Source: Serinicoccus chungangensis
GTDB lineage: Bacteria > Actinomycetota > Actinomycetes > Actinomycetales > Dermatophilaceae
Assembly: GCF_001483745.1 (NCBI RefSeq)
Contig: NZ_LQBL01000028.1
Coordinates: 352,379-416,378 of the forward strand
DNA: 64,000 nucleotides
Direction: 5' to 3'
The notes below the pieces were generated by a model. The model was not told the DNA's origin and ran no database searches. It saw nothing but the letters and a program-made list of their open reading frames with translations. Of the stretch, positions 40,883-50,050 are shown in pieces (the stretch's first letter is position 1; each line of letters starts with the position of its first letter). Made by a program: the position numbers and the translations under genes.

Positions 40883-41848
40883 TCAGCGCAGCGACTCCCG
40901 CCCGTGCGGCGTGGTCCAGCCGCTGGTGTCGGGACCGAGCGGGACGACACCGGTCGGGTTGATGTCGCGGTGCGTCGCGTAGTAGTGCGCCTTGACGTGC
41001 TCCAGGTCGACGGTGGACCCGAAGTCCCACGTCTGCCACAGGTCCCGGGCGTAGGCCCACAGCACGGGCATCTCGGTCAGCTTGTGCCGGTTGCACTTGA
41101 AGTGGCCGTGGTAGGCCGCGTCGAAGCGCACGAGCGTGGGCCAGAGGCGCACGTCGGCGAGGGTGAGCTGGTCACCGACGAGGTAGCGCTGGTCGGCCAA
41201 CCGCTCGGAGAGCCAGTCGAGCCGGGAGAACAGCTGCTCGAAGGCCTCGTTGTAGGCCTCCTGGCTGCCCGCGAAGCCGCAGCGGTAGACACCGTTGTTG
41301 ACGTCCGCGTAGACCAGGTCGGATACCTCCTCGATCTCGTCCCGCAGGTGCTCGGGCCACAGGTCCGGGGCGTCCGGGGCGTGGTGGTCGCCCCACTCGG
41401 TGACGAGGTCCTTGACCATCTGGTGGAAGTCGTTGGTCACCACCCGGCCGGTCGTGGTGTCGACGAAGGCGGGCACGGTGATGCCCGAGTCCGGGTAGCC
41501 CTCGGGGCGGGCGTCGTAGGCGTCCTTGAGGCGGGGTATGCCCAGCACCGGGTCCACGCCGCCGGGGTCCAGGTCGAAGGTCCAGGAGTCCTCGTCGTGC
41601 ACCGGTCCGGCGACGGCCATGCTGATGGCGTCCTCGAGTCCCAGCAGGTGACGGGTGAGGATCGTGCGGTGGGCCCACGGGCAGGCCCGCGAGACGGCGA
41701 GGCGGTAGCGGCCCGGCTCCACCGGGAAGCCGTCGCGTCCGTCGCGCGTGATCCGCTCGGGGATGTAGTGGCTCTTGCGCTCGAAGCTGCCCTCGGAGCT
41801 GACGTAGCCGGAGGAACCTTCGGAGCGGGTAGTTGAATCGTCACTCAT
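40883..41848 (-). CDS. Glutathionyl-hydroquinone reductase-like (Xi GST) protein
   Basis: A 321-residue Xi-class glutathione-transferase-like protein. The redox Cys is in 'VSRACPWAHRTIL' (about residue 60), and 'QRYLVGDQLTLADVRLWPTL' and 'NRHKLTEMPVLWAYARDLWQ' mark the helical domain. E. coli YqjG uses glutathione; actinobacteria use mycothiol, so the thiol partner here is an open question. ATG 41848 has GGGG at 6 bases; ATG 41851 and 41860 are alternatives. The 5' end overlaps the M20 peptidase stop. Confidence 0.9.
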   Translation of the reverse strand: MSDDSTTRSEGSSGYVSSEGSFERKSHYIPERITRDGRDGFPVEPGRYRLAVSRACPWAHRTILTRHLLGLEDAISMAVAGPVHDEDSWTFDLDPGGVDPVLGIPRLKDAYDARPEGYPDSGITVPAFVDTTTGRVVTNDFHQMVKDLVTEWGDHHAPDAPDLWPEHLRDEIEEVSDLVYADVNNGVYRCGFAGSQEAYNEAFEQLFSRLDWLSERLADQRYLVGDQLTLADVRLWPTLVRFDAAYHGHFKCNRHKLTEMPVLWAYARDLWQTWDFGSTVDLEHVKAHYYATHRDINPTGVVPLGPDTSGWTTPHGRESLR

Positions 41849-43241
41849 CATGGTCCCCATCATGCCCTGCACCCGCCAGCCGGTCCAGCAGGAGCGCCTC
41901 GGCCAGGCATACCCGCTCGAACTCGCCCAGGTGCAGGCTCTCGTTGGCCGCGTGCGCCCGGGTGTCCGGGTCCTCCACCCCGGTGACGAGGATGGCCGCG
42001 TCGGGGAAGCGCTCGGCGAAGGCCGCCACGAACGGGATCGAGCCCCCCACCCCGATGTCCACCGGGTCGACCCCGTCCCAGGCGTCCCGGAAGGCGGCAC
42101 GGGCGGCGTCGTAGACCGGCCCCTGCGCGTCCGCGGCGAACCCCCGGCCGTCGTCGACCACGGTGACGTCCACCTGGCAGCCCCAGGGCGCGTGCTCCTG
42201 CAGGTGGCGGGTGAGCGCCTCCGCGGCCCGCGCCGGGTCCTCCTCGGGGTGCAGCCGCATGGACAGCTTGGCCCGCCCGACCGGGGTGAGCAGGTTCGCG
42301 GCGGCGTCCACCGCGGGCGCGTCGATCCCGATGACGGTCATCGAGGGTCGGGTCCACATCCGGGACAGCAGGGAGCCGGTACCGATGGTGCGGACCCCCT
42401 CCGGCAGGCCCGCGTCGGCCCGCAGGTCGTCCTCGGAGAAGTCGAGGTCGGCCGCCTCGGAGGTGCGCAGACCCGGCACGGCCACGTCGCCGTCCTCCGT
42501 GTGCAGCGTGGCCAGCAGGCGGCACAGCGCGGTGAGGCCGTCAGGCACGACGCCGCCGTAGAGGCCGCTGTGCAGACCGTGCTCGAGGGCGCGCACCTCC
42601 ACCACCACCCGCACCATGCCGCGCAGGGTCGTCGTCAGCGCGGGAACCCCGACCTTCCAGTTGTGCGAGTCGGCCAGCACGATCGCGTCGCACTCCAGGT
42701 CCGCACCGTGCGCCTCCAGGATGCGGGGCAGCGAGTCCGAGCCCACCTCCTCCTCACCCTCGACGAACACCGTCACGCCCACGGGGGGCCGGCCCGCGTG
42801 CGCCCGCAGCGCCGCGACGTGGGCCATGATCCCCGCCTTGTCGTCGGCGACCCCCCGGGCGTACAAGCGGTCCCCCACCTGGGTGGGCGAGAAGACCGGG
42901 GTGTCCCAGTCGGCGTCGTCGCCGGGGGGCTGCACGTCGTGGTGCGCGTAGAGCAGGACCGTCGGGGCACCCTGCGGCGCGGGGAGGTGACCGATGACGG
43001 CCGGTCGCCCGCCCTCGCGCACCACCCGCACCTCCAGCCCCTCGGCCCGCAGCAGGTCGGCCGTGGCCGCTGCGCTGTCCTCGACGTAGCGCTGGTCGAA
43101 GGAGTCGAGGGAGACCGAGGGGATGCGGGTGAGGGCCTCGAGGTCCGAGCGCACGCCGGGCATGAGCTCGGCCATCCGCGCGGCGAGCTCTCCGGTCCGC
43201 TGCTGCGTCGTCGTCGGTCGGTCGTCGGTGGGGGAAGTCAC
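41841..43241 (-). CDS. M20-family dipeptidase
   Basis: A 466-residue zinc peptidase of the M20 family (dipeptidase type). Metal sites are 'VLLYAHHDVQPPGDDADW' and 'VEGEEEVGSDSL' (catalytic Glu pair), with 'GVADDKAGIMAHVAAL' and 'SGLYGGVVPDGLTALC' for the dimerisation lid, and 'GGSIPFVAAFAERFP' near the end. GTG 43241 lies 7 bases after a TACCCT box and has no ribosome-binding site, as expected for a leaderless mRNA. Confidence 0.92.
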   Translation of the reverse strand: MTSPTDDRPTTTQQRTGELAARMAELMPGVRSDLEALTRIPSVSLDSFDQRYVEDSAAATADLLRAEGLEVRVVREGGRPAVIGHLPAPQGAPTVLLYAHHDVQPPGDDADWDTPVFSPTQVGDRLYARGVADDKAGIMAHVAALRAHAGRPPVGVTVFVEGEEEVGSDSLPRILEAHGADLECDAIVLADSHNWKVGVPALTTTLRGMVRVVVEVRALEHGLHSGLYGGVVPDGLTALCRLLATLHTEDGDVAVPGLRTSEAADLDFSEDDLRADAGLPEGVRTIGTGSLLSRMWTRPSMTVIGIDAPAVDAAANLLTPVGRAKLSMRLHPEEDPARAAEALTRHLQEHAPWGCQVDVTVVDDGRGFAADAQGPVYDAARAAFRDAWDGVDPVDIGVGGSIPFVAAFAERFPDAAILVTGVEDPDTRAHAANESLHLGEFERVCLAEALLLDRLAGAGHDGDHDE

Positions 43242-43248
43242 GCGGCCC

Positions 43249-43254
43249 AGGGTA
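43249..43254 (-). promoter_or_regulatory. TACCCT -10 box, leaderless M20 peptidase
   Basis: On the minus strand TACCCT ends 7 bases before the GTG at 43241. Confidence 0.45.
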
Positions 43255-43286
43255 GCGACGCGGGCCGGCGCGCCACGGGCGACCAG

Positions 43287-43292
43287 TAGACT
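43287..43292 (+). promoter_or_regulatory. TAGACT -10 box, leaderless DUF3043 gene
   Basis: TAGACT ends 7 bases before the GTG at 43300. Confidence 0.5.
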
Positions 43293-43299
43293 GCGTCCT

Positions 43300-43893
43300 G
43301 TGCTGTTCGGGAAGAAGTCGACCGAGGTGGCCCCGGAACCGGTGACCACCGCTCCGCCGACCGACCCGGCACGGCCGGGTGGCAAGGGCCGCCCCACCCC
43401 GCGGCGACGCGACGCGGAGGCCGCCAACCGCCGACCCCTCGTGGTCGACCGCAAGGCGCAGACCGCCGAGCAGAAGGCCAAGGTCCGCGCCGAGCGCGCC
43501 CGGGTCCGCGAGGCCATGCTGGACGGCGAGGAGAAGTACCTGCCCGCCCGGGACAAGGGTCCCGAGCGGCGCTACCTGCGTGACGCGGTGGACACCCGGT
43601 GGAACGTCGGCGAGATCCTGCTCCCGGCGATGATCCTCGTGCTGGCCATCTCCCTGCTGCCCTTCGACTGGGCCCGGGGAGGCACCTTCCTCGTCGCCTA
43701 CGCCCTCATGCTCGGCGGCATCGTCGACTGCTGGCTGCTGTGGCGCCGCACGCGCACGCGCTTCACGGCCACCTTCGGGCACGCGCCCGGGCGGGGCTCG
43801 GCCTGGTACGTCGTGCTCCGGGCCTTCCAGATGCGCCGCAGCCGGATCCCCCGGCCGGCCGTCGACCGGGGGTCCGAGCTGCGCCGACGCTGA
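43300..43893 (+). CDS. DUF3043 membrane protein
   Basis: A 197-residue protein starting at GTG 43300 ('VLFGKKSTEVAPEP'). Residues 1-100 are highly basic and cytoplasmic ('KGRPTPRRRDAEAANRRPL', 'EEKYLPARDKGPERRYLRD'). Two membrane helices follow (about 108-127 and 132-150) and a short tail. This is the usual DUF3043 layout; function unknown. Rv2206 occupies the same place in M. tuberculosis. Convergent with gcvT. Confidence 0.88.
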   Translation: MLFGKKSTEVAPEPVTTAPPTDPARPGGKGRPTPRRRDAEAANRRPLVVDRKAQTAEQKAKVRAERARVREAMLDGEEKYLPARDKGPERRYLRDAVDTRWNVGEILLPAMILVLAISLLPFDWARGGTFLVAYALMLGGIVDCWLLWRRTRTRFTATFGHAPGRGSAWYVVLRAFQMRRSRIPRPAVDRGSELRRR

Positions 43894-43926
43894 TCCCGCC
43901 GGGCCGCCACCCCCGTCGCGGCCGGC

Positions 43927-45039
43927 TCAGCCCGCGGCTCCCCCCGAGACGAACGGCGGCTTGGCCACCTCGACCGGGACCTCCCGGCCCCGGACGTCGA
44001 CCACCAGCGCGTCGCCCTGCTGCACCCCGCGGTCCAGGAGGGCCAGCGCGACACCCTGCCGGCGGGTCGGGCTGAAGGTGCCGGAGGTGACCGTCCCGAC
44101 CTCGCGGCCGTCCTGGTCCAGCACCCGGCAGCCGGCCCGGGGGATCCCTCGGCCGGTGACCACCAGCCCGCCGGACAGCCGCGACTCCTTGGCCTCCTTC
44201 TGCGCGACCAGCCTCTCCCGGCCCCAGAACGCGGGCTTGCCCCACCCCACCGCCCAGCCGGTGCGCGCCATGACCGGCGTGATCTGCGGGGACAGCTCGT
44301 TGCCGTGGAGGGCGTAGCCCATCTCCGTGCGCAGCGTGTCCCGGGCCCCCAGACCGCAGGCCAACCCGTCCACCGGCCCCATGGCCGCCATGAGCGCGTC
44401 CCACAGCGCGGGGGCGTCGGCCACCGCGCACACCAGCTCGTAGCCCCGCTCTCCGGTGTAGCCCGTGCGGCACACCGTCACCGGGACCCCGTCCCGGCGC
44501 GCCTCGACGAAGCTCATGTAGCCGTGCCCGGTCGGCAGGCCCACCGCCTCCATGACCTCGTCCACCCGAGGGCCCTGGAGCGCCAGGATGGCGTAGTCCT
44601 CGTGCTGGTCCTCGACCACGACCTCCTCCGGCCGGTCCGGCGCCTCCTGCAGCAGGCGCACCACGGTGGCGGTGTTGGCGGCGTTGGGGATGAGGAGGAC
44701 CTCCTCCTCCGAGCGCAAGTAGGCGATCATGTCGTCGACCACGCCCCCGTCCTCGGCGCAGCACGTCGTGTACTGCGCCTGCCCCGGCTGGATGCGGTCC
44801 AGGTCGTTGGTGAGGCAGCGGTTGAGGAAGTCCTTCGCGCCCGGGCCCGAGACCGAGGCGTTGCCGAGGTGCGAGACGTCGAACAGACCCACGCGCTCGC
44901 GCACCGCGGTGTGCTCGGCGACGACGCCGCCCCCCTGGTACTCGATCGGCATCGACCATCCTCCGAAGTCGGCCATCTTCGCGCCGAGCGCGACATGCCT
45001 CTCGTGCAGGGGGGACGTCTTCGTCGCGGAGTCGCTCAT
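43927..45039 (-). CDS. gcvT: Aminomethyltransferase, glycine cleavage T protein
   Basis: A 370-residue tetrahydrofolate-dependent T protein. 'FGGWSMPIEYQGGGVVAEH' and 'VGLFDVSHLGNASVSG' open the folate-binding domain; 'RTGYTGERGYELVC' and 'CGLGARDTLRTEMGYALHGNE' (substrate Asp and Arg sites) follow. It takes the aminomethyl group from lipoyl-GcvH, so it depends on the LipA/LipB pathway encoded downstream. No gcvP or gcvH is in the window. ATG 45039 is 8 bases after a TAGGGT box. Confidence 0.95.
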   Translation of the reverse strand: MSDSATKTSPLHERHVALGAKMADFGGWSMPIEYQGGGVVAEHTAVRERVGLFDVSHLGNASVSGPGAKDFLNRCLTNDLDRIQPGQAQYTTCCAEDGGVVDDMIAYLRSEEEVLLIPNAANTATVVRLLQEAPDRPEEVVVEDQHEDYAILALQGPRVDEVMEAVGLPTGHGYMSFVEARRDGVPVTVCRTGYTGERGYELVCAVADAPALWDALMAAMGPVDGLACGLGARDTLRTEMGYALHGNELSPQITPVMARTGWAVGWGKPAFWGRERLVAQKEAKESRLSGGLVVTGRGIPRAGCRVLDQDGREVGTVTSGTFSPTRRQGVALALLDRGVQQGDALVVDVRGREVPVEVAKPPFVSGGAAG

Positions 45040-45047
45040 GGGCAGCC

Positions 45048-45053
45048 ACCCTA
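45048..45053 (-). promoter_or_regulatory. TAGGGT -10 box, leaderless gcvT
   Basis: On the minus strand TAGGGT ends 8 bases before the gcvT ATG. Confidence 0.4.
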
Positions 45054-45070
45054 GTGGCTGCCCGGTGTCC

Positions 45071-45076
45071 TAGTCT
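45071..45076 (+). promoter_or_regulatory. TAGTCT -10 box of pepA
   Basis: TAGTCT lies 42 bases before the pepA ATG, which has only a weak GGACG ribosome-binding site. Confidence 0.4.
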
Positions 45077-45118
45077 CGGAGCCGGACCACCCCGCACCAC
45101 CGACGACAAGGACGCTCC

Positions 45119-46639
45119 ATGGCTGCCCGCACGCCCGTGACCTTCACCGACGACGACCCCACCACCACCGGCGCCGACGCCCTCGTGGTGGGGGCCGCCA
45201 AGCAGGACGGCTCGGTGAGCCTGCTGCCCGGATCCGGACTGTCCGACGAGGCGGCCACCGCGCTGCAGGAGGCCCTGGTGGCCGTCGGGGCCGAGGGTGG
45301 CGCCGAGGAGGTCACCCGCCTGACCGGGGTGGCGGGGATCGCGGCACCGCTCGTCGTGGTCGTCGGCGTCGCCGGCCGCGGCCCCGCCCCCCGCACCGAG
45401 CAGCTGCGGCGGGCCGCCGGGGCGGCCGCCCGGGCGCTGGCCGGCCGCGGGTCGGCCGTCTTCGCCCTCGGTCAGCAGGACCGGCAGGAGGCGGTCGCCG
45501 TCGCCGAGGGGGTCGCGCTGGGCGCCTACACGTATGCCGAGCAGCACGGCGTGGGCAAGTCCGGCACCGCGAAGCGCGGGCTGGCCCGGGCCTCGGTGAC
45601 CGGGGTGAGCGGTGAGGAGGCGGCGGCCGCGCAGGCGGAGGTCGAGGCCCTGGTCGCGGGGGTCTGCTACGCCCGCGACCTGGTCAACACGCCCCCCAAC
45701 CTGCTCTACCCCGAGAGCTTCGCGGACGACGTCGTGCGCCGTGCCGGCGAGGCCGGCGTGGAGGTGGAGGTCTGGGACCACGATCGCCTGGACGCGGAGG
45801 GCTGCGGCGGCATCATCGGGGTCGGGCAGGGCTCGGCACGCGGGCCTCGGCTCGTCACCCTGCGCTACACCCCGGCGGGCGCGTCGAAGCACCTGGCCCT
45901 GGTCGGCAAGGGCATCACCTTCGACTCCGGTGGGCTCTGCCTCAAGCCGGGCGCCTCGATGGTGACGATGAAGATGGACATGGGCGGGGCCGCGGCCTGC
46001 GCGGCGGCGACCCTCGCGATCGCCGAGCTCGGCCTCCCGGTGCAGGTGACGGCATACCTCTGCCTCGCCGAGAACATGACCGGCGACCTGGCGCAGCGTC
46101 CGGGCGACGTCGTGACGATGCGTGGCGGTCGCACCGTCGAGATCATCAACACCGACGCCGAGGGCCGCCTCGTCATGGCCGACGGGCTGGCCCTGGCCAC
46201 CGAGCAGCAGCCCGACGCCATCGTCGACGTCGCCACCCTCACCGGTGCCTGCATCGTCGCCCTCGGCGAGCGCACCATGGGGGTCATGGGCAACGACGAC
46301 GAGCTGCGGGACACCCTCGTGCGGCTCGGGACGGAGTCCGGCGACACCGCCTGGGCGCTGCCGATGCCCGAGGAGATCCGGCCCACCCTCGACAGCCCGG
46401 TCGCCGACCTCAAGCACACCGGGGAGCGCTCGGCCGGGGCCATGGTGGCCGCCACCTTCCTGCAGGAGTTCGTCGGGACCCGGGGCGAGGGCGAGGAGGC
46501 CCGGCAGATCCCGTGGGCGCACCTGGACATCGCCGGGCCGGCCTTCAACGAGAAGTCCGCGTGGGGGTACCACCCCAAGGGCGGGACCGGTGCCGGGGTC
46601 CGACCCCTGGTGGCGCTGGCCCGCTCCCTGGCGGGCTGA
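45119..46639 (+). CDS. pepA: Leucyl aminopeptidase (M17)
   Basis: A 506-residue di-metal M17 aminopeptidase, cytoplasmic. Metal and catalytic residues are in 'GKGITFDSGGLCLKPGASM' (about residue 264), 'MKMDMGGAAAC' and the M17 signature N-T-D-A-E-G-R-L (about 343). It equals pepB (Rv2213) by position. A strong hairpin lies 24 bases after the stop. Confidence 0.95.
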   Translation: MAARTPVTFTDDDPTTTGADALVVGAAKQDGSVSLLPGSGLSDEAATALQEALVAVGAEGGAEEVTRLTGVAGIAAPLVVVVGVAGRGPAPRTEQLRRAAGAAARALAGRGSAVFALGQQDRQEAVAVAEGVALGAYTYAEQHGVGKSGTAKRGLARASVTGVSGEEAAAAQAEVEALVAGVCYARDLVNTPPNLLYPESFADDVVRRAGEAGVEVEVWDHDRLDAEGCGGIIGVGQGSARGPRLVTLRYTPAGASKHLALVGKGITFDSGGLCLKPGASMVTMKMDMGGAAACAAATLAIAELGLPVQVTAYLCLAENMTGDLAQRPGDVVTMRGGRTVEIINTDAEGRLVMADGLALATEQQPDAIVDVATLTGACIVALGERTMGVMGNDDELRDTLVRLGTESGDTAWALPMPEEIRPTLDSPVADLKHTGERSAGAMVAATFLQEFVGTRGEGEEARQIPWAHLDIAGPAFNEKSAWGYHPKGGTGAGVRPLVALARSLAG

Positions 46640-46662
46640 CCCCCACCCCGGGCGCACACGCA

Positions 46663-46697
46663 CGAGGGGCACCACCGCGTCGCGGTGGTGCCCCTCG
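46663..46697. terminator. Strong bidirectional terminator between pepA and DUF5302 gene
   Basis: CGAGGGGCACCACCG and CGGTGGTGCCCCTCG pair over 15 bp around a CGTCG loop (the inner C-G pairs may extend the stem). It lies between convergent stop codons. Confidence 0.75.
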
Positions 46698-46714
46698 CGT
46701 CCGTCTCCGGGACG

Positions 46715-46891
46715 TCAGCCGCTCTTGCGGCGGAACATCTGCTGGGCACCCGAGGTCTTGGCGCCGCGCTCCTGCGCGACCTTGCCGTGCTCGGAGTGGT
46801 CCGAGACGTCCGTGCCTCCGTGAGCCTGCTTGCGGGCCAGGGCCTCGCGGAACTTGGCCTTGACGTCCTCCGTGACCGGATCGTTGCTCAT
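46715..46891 (-). CDS. DUF5302 small protein
   Basis: A 58-residue protein (MSNDPVTEDVKAKFREAL..., ending QQMFRRKSG). 'VKAKFREALARKQAH' and the C-terminal 'Q-x-M-F-R-R-K-S-G' are the DUF5302 signature of actinobacteria. ATG 46891 follows GAGGAGGTGG. Basic and predicted helical; function unknown. Confidence 0.85.
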   Translation of the reverse strand: MSNDPVTEDVKAKFREALARKQAHGGTDVSDHSEHGKVAQERGAKTSGAQQMFRRKSG

Positions 46892-47042
46892 CGGGCCACC
46901 TCCTCACTCTCGCCGGACATGACGGGCTCACCCTGACACGCGCGAGGATCGGCCGCCACCGCATTTCCGGCAGGTGGCAGGATGGCGCACGGACCGGCCT
47001 TCCTGGGTGGCACCACGCCTGACCCAGCGGCAGCATCACCCG

Positions 47043-47048
47043 TAGACT
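47043..47048 (+). promoter_or_regulatory. TAGACT -10 box of sucB
   Basis: TAGACT lies 30 bases before the sucB ATG, which has a GAGGAGAGAG ribosome-binding site. Confidence 0.45.
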
Positions 47049-47078
47049 GCAGGCCCCGGACGAGGAGAGAGTCAACAC

Positions 47079-49085
47079 ATGTCGGAACGTGTATCGATGC
47101 CCGCCCTCGGTGAGTCCGTCACCGAGGGGACCATCACCCGCTGGCTGAAGAGCGTCGGCGACGCCGTCGAGGTCGACGAGCCGCTGCTCGAGGTCTCGAC
47201 CGACAAGGTCGACACCGAGATCCCCTCCCCGGTCGCCGGCGTGCTGCAGGAGATCCTCGCCGAGGAGGACGACACCGTCGAGGTGGGGGCGGACCTGTGC
47301 GTGGTGGGTGACGACGACGGCGGTTCCGGGGACGACGGCGGCTCCTCCGACGCCGACGCCCAGCAGGACGACTCCTCCGAGGCGGACGAGCAGGAGCAGG
47401 CGGACGACCAGACCTCCGACGGCGACGGGTCCTCCGACGACACGTCGGCCGAGGCCTCCTCCGGGGGCGACTCCTCCGGGAGCGACTCCTCGGGCGGCGA
47501 CTCCTCCGGTGGTGGCTCCTCGGGCGGCGAGACGGTCACCATGCCGGCGCTGGGCGAGTCGGTGACCGAGGGCACGGTCACCCGCTGGCTGAAGTCCGAG
47601 GGCGACACGGTCGAGGTCGACGAGCCGCTGCTCGAGGTCTCGACCGACAAGGTCGACACCGAGATCCCCTCCCCCGTGGCGGGTGTCCTCACCTCCATCC
47701 TCGCGGCCGAGGACGAGACGGTCGAGGTGGGCGGCGAGCTCGCCGTGATCGGGGGCGAGTCCTCCGGGTCCTCCGACGACGGGCAGGAGCAGCAGGACGA
47801 CAGCGCCGGTGCCGACGACGCGGACCCGGGCTCCGGGGACGAGCAGGAGGAGACCGACGCCGAGGAGCAGGACGAGGCGTCCGGCGACGACCAGGGCGGG
47901 TCCTCCGACGACCTCGCCGAGGAGTCGGAGAAGCACGAGCAGGCCGCCGAGGAGTCGGCCGAGAAGTCCGGCACGTCCGAGGCCGACGACTCCGGCGTCG
48001 CCACCGGCGTGGGGACCACCTCCACCGAGAACGGCACCACCTCGCACAAGGACGCCGACGGCGACGGCACCCCGGACTCCCAGCAGCGCTCGGGCTCCGC
48101 CGAGGCGCCGTCCCAGGACGTGAGTGCCTACGTCACCCCGCTGGTGCGCAAGCTGGCCGCGCAGCACGGCGTGGACCTGGCCTCGCTGAGCGGCACCGGG
48201 GTGGGCGGCCGCGTCCGCAAGCAGGACGTGCTGGACGCCGCCCAGGCCCAGAAGGAGCAGAGCGAGAAGGCCGCCTCCGAGCAGGCGGCGTCCGAGCAGG
48301 CCCCGGCCGAGCAGGCTCCCGCCGAGAGCACCTCGGGTGCCGCGCCCACCGGTGGCGGAGCCTCCGGCGGCGGGGACGCCAAGCGGGGCACCACCGAGAA
48401 GATGTCGCGGCTGCGCAAGGTCATCGCCACCCGCATGGTCGAGTCGCTGCAGACCAGCGCCCAGCTCACGACGGTCGTCGAGGTCGACGTCACCAAGATC
48501 TCCCGGCTGCGCAAGCGGGCCAAGGACGAGTTCCTCAAGCGTGAGGGCACCAAGCTGTCCTACATGCCGTTCTTCGCCATGGCGGCGATCGAGGCGCTCA
48601 AGGAGCACCCGATCGTCAACGCCAGCGTCGAGGACGACTCCATCGTCTACCACGCGGCCGAGCACCTGGGTGTCGCCGTGGACACCCCGCGCGGGCTGCT
48701 GGTCCCGGTGATCAAGGACGCCGGCGACCTCAACATCGCCGGGCTGGCCCGCAAGATCGCGGACCTGGCCGAGCGGACGCGGGACAACAAGGTCGGACCG
48801 GACGAGCTGTCCGGCGGCACCTTCACGCTGACCAACACCGGGTCCCGCGGCGCGCTGTTCGACACGCCGATCATCAACCAGCCCAACGTCGGCATCCTCG
48901 GGACCGGGGCGGTCGTCAAGCGCCCGGTCGTGGTCGTGGACGAGGACGGGATGGAGACCATCGCCATCCGCGACATGGTCTACCTCGCGATCAGCTACGA
49001 CCACCGCGTCGTGGACGGGGCCGACGCCGCGCGCTTCCTCGCGACGATGAAGGAGCGGCTGCAGGACGGCAAGTTCGAGGTCTGA
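47079..49085 (+). CDS. sucB: Dihydrolipoamide acyltransferase E2 (2-oxoglutarate/pyruvate dehydrogenase), two lipoyl domains
   Basis: A 668-residue E2 component. Two lipoyl domains at about 1-78 and 150-226 each carry the lipoylated Lys in [10 protein letters not shown]. They are separated and followed by very acidic Ser/Glu/Asp/Gly linkers. The peripheral-subunit-binding domain is near 345-385 ('[20 protein letters not shown]'), then an Ala/Glu/Gln linker, then the catalytic domain ending with '[15 protein letters not shown]' (H-x3-D-G). The two lipoyl segments share 65 identical bases. In M. tuberculosis the gene at this place (Rv2215) encodes the E2 of pyruvate dehydrogenase and the peroxynitrite reductase; which complex it serves here cannot be read. 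Confidence 0.95.
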   Translation: MSERVSMPALGESVTEGTITRWLKSVGDAVEVDEPLLEVSTDKVDTEIPSPVAGVLQEILAEEDDTVEVGADLCVVGDDDGGSGDDGGSSDADAQQDDSSEADEQEQADDQTSDGDGSSDDTSAEASSGGDSSGSDSSGGDSSGGGSSGGETVTMPALGESVTEGTVTRWLKSEGDTVEVDEPLLEVSTDKVDTEIPSPVAGVLTSILAAEDETVEVGGELAVIGGESSGSSDDGQEQQDDSAGADDADPGSGDEQEETDAEEQDEASGDDQGGSSDDLAEESEKHEQAAEESAEKSGTSEADDSGVATGVGTTSTENGTTSHKDADGDGTPDSQQRSGSAEAPSQDVSAYVTPLVRKLAAQHGVDLASLSGTGVGGRVRKQDVLDAAQAQKEQSEKAASEQAASEQAPAEQAPAESTSGAAPTGGGASGGGDAKRGTTEKMSRLRKVIATRMVESLQTSAQLTTVVEVDVTKISRLRKRAKDEFLKREGTKLSYMPFFAMAAIEALKEHPIVNASVEDDSIVYHAAEHLGVAVDTPRGLLVPVIKDAGDLNIAGLARKIADLAERTRDNKVGPDELSGGTFTLTNTGSRGALFDTPIINQPNVGILGTGAVVKRPVVVVDEDGMETIAIRDMVYLAISYDHRVVDGADAARFLATMKERLQDGKFEV

Positions 49086-49090
49086 CCGAC

Positions 49091-50050
49091 GTGAGCCTCC
49101 CTGACACCCCGTCCGGCCCGCGGCTGGTCGCCATCACCGGCGCCAGCGGGCTCATCGGGTCGCGGCTGAGCGAGGTGCTGCGCGGTCGCGGCGACCAGGT
49201 GCTTCACCTGGTGCGCCGCGACCCGGCACCCGCGGCCCGCCTCCCGGACGGGGTCCGGGAGGCGCGGTGGTCCCCCGGGGACCGGCTGGACCCCGGGACC
49301 CTCGAGGGCGTCGCCGGCGTCGTGCACCTCGCCGGGGCAGGCATCGGTGACCGGCGGTGGACCGAGGAGCGCAAGGCCGTCCTCGTCTCCTCGCGCCTCG
49401 ACGGCACCCGGACGATCGCCCGCGCCCTCGCGGAGGTCGCCTCGGCCGACGGGCACCGGCCGCGCCTGGTCTCCGGCTCCGCCGTCGGCTTCTACGGCGA
49501 CCGCGGCGACGAGGTGCTCACCGAGGACAGCCCGGCGGGAGAGGGGTTCCTGGCCCGGCTGGTCCAGGACTGGGAGGCCGCGACCGGGGCCGCGGAGGAG
49601 GCCGGGGTGCCGGTGGCGCACGCGCGCACCGGGATCGTCCTGTCCCCCGACGGCGGCGCGCTCGGTCGGCTGCTGCCGCTGGTCCGGCTCGGGCTGGCCG
49701 GCCCGCTCGCCGGAGGCGACGCCTGGTGGCCCTGGATCACCCTGCACGACGAGGTGCGCGCCCTCGTCCACCTCCTGGACCGTGCCGACGTCACCGGGCC
49801 CGTCAACCTCAGCGCCCCGTCGCCGGCCACCCAGCAGCAGGTGACCCGCGAGCTGGCCGGCGAGCTGCACCGCCCGGCCATCCTGCCCGCCCCCGGGTGG
49901 GCCCTGCGGCTGGTGCTCGGCGAGATGTCCCAGGAGATCCTGGCCTCGACCCGCGCCCTGCCCCGGGTGCTGGAGCGGTCCGGGTTCGAGTTCACGCACC
50001 CGGACCGGGGGCGGGCTACCCGGTGGGTGGTCGAGGAGCTGAGGGCCTGA
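49091..50050 (+). CDS. TIGR01777 family epimerase-like protein
   Basis: A 319-residue SDR-fold protein (YfcH/Rv2216 type). 'VAITGASGLIGSRLSEVLRG' binds the nucleotide; 'VVHLAGAGIGDRRWTEERK' and 'LVSGSAVGFYGDRGDEVLTE' are the family signature, with a C-terminal DUF1731 region ('GEMSQEILASTRALPRVLE'). GTG 49091 is 5 bases after sucB. The substrate is unknown. Its last 35 bases overlap the end of the convergent kinase gene. Confidence 0.9.
   Translation: MSLPDTPSGPRLVAITGASGLIGSRLSEVLRGRGDQVLHLVRRDPAPAARLPDGVREARWSPGDRLDPGTLEGVAGVVHLAGAGIGDRRWTEERKAVLVSSRLDGTRTIARALAEVASADGHRPRLVSGSAVGFYGDRGDEVLTEDSPAGEGFLARLVQDWEAATGAAEEAGVPVAHARTGIVLSPDGGALGRLLPLVRLGLAGPLAGGDAWWPWITLHDEVRALVHLLDRADVTGPVNLSAPSPATQQQVTRELAGELHRPAILPAPGWALRLVLGEMSQEILASTRALPRVLERSGFEFTHPDRGRATRWVVEELRA

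Noticed and set aside
43927-45118. Glycine riboswitch before gcvT
   Set aside because: The gcvT start lies 8 bases from a -10 box, leaving no room for an aptamer, and none is recognisable upstream.
47072-48070. A 332-codon Ser-rich open frame on the minus strand opposite sucB
   Set aside because: It mirrors the acidic GAG/GAC-rich linkers of sucB (TCC/TCG on the other strand); conserved lipoyl domains prove the plus frame.
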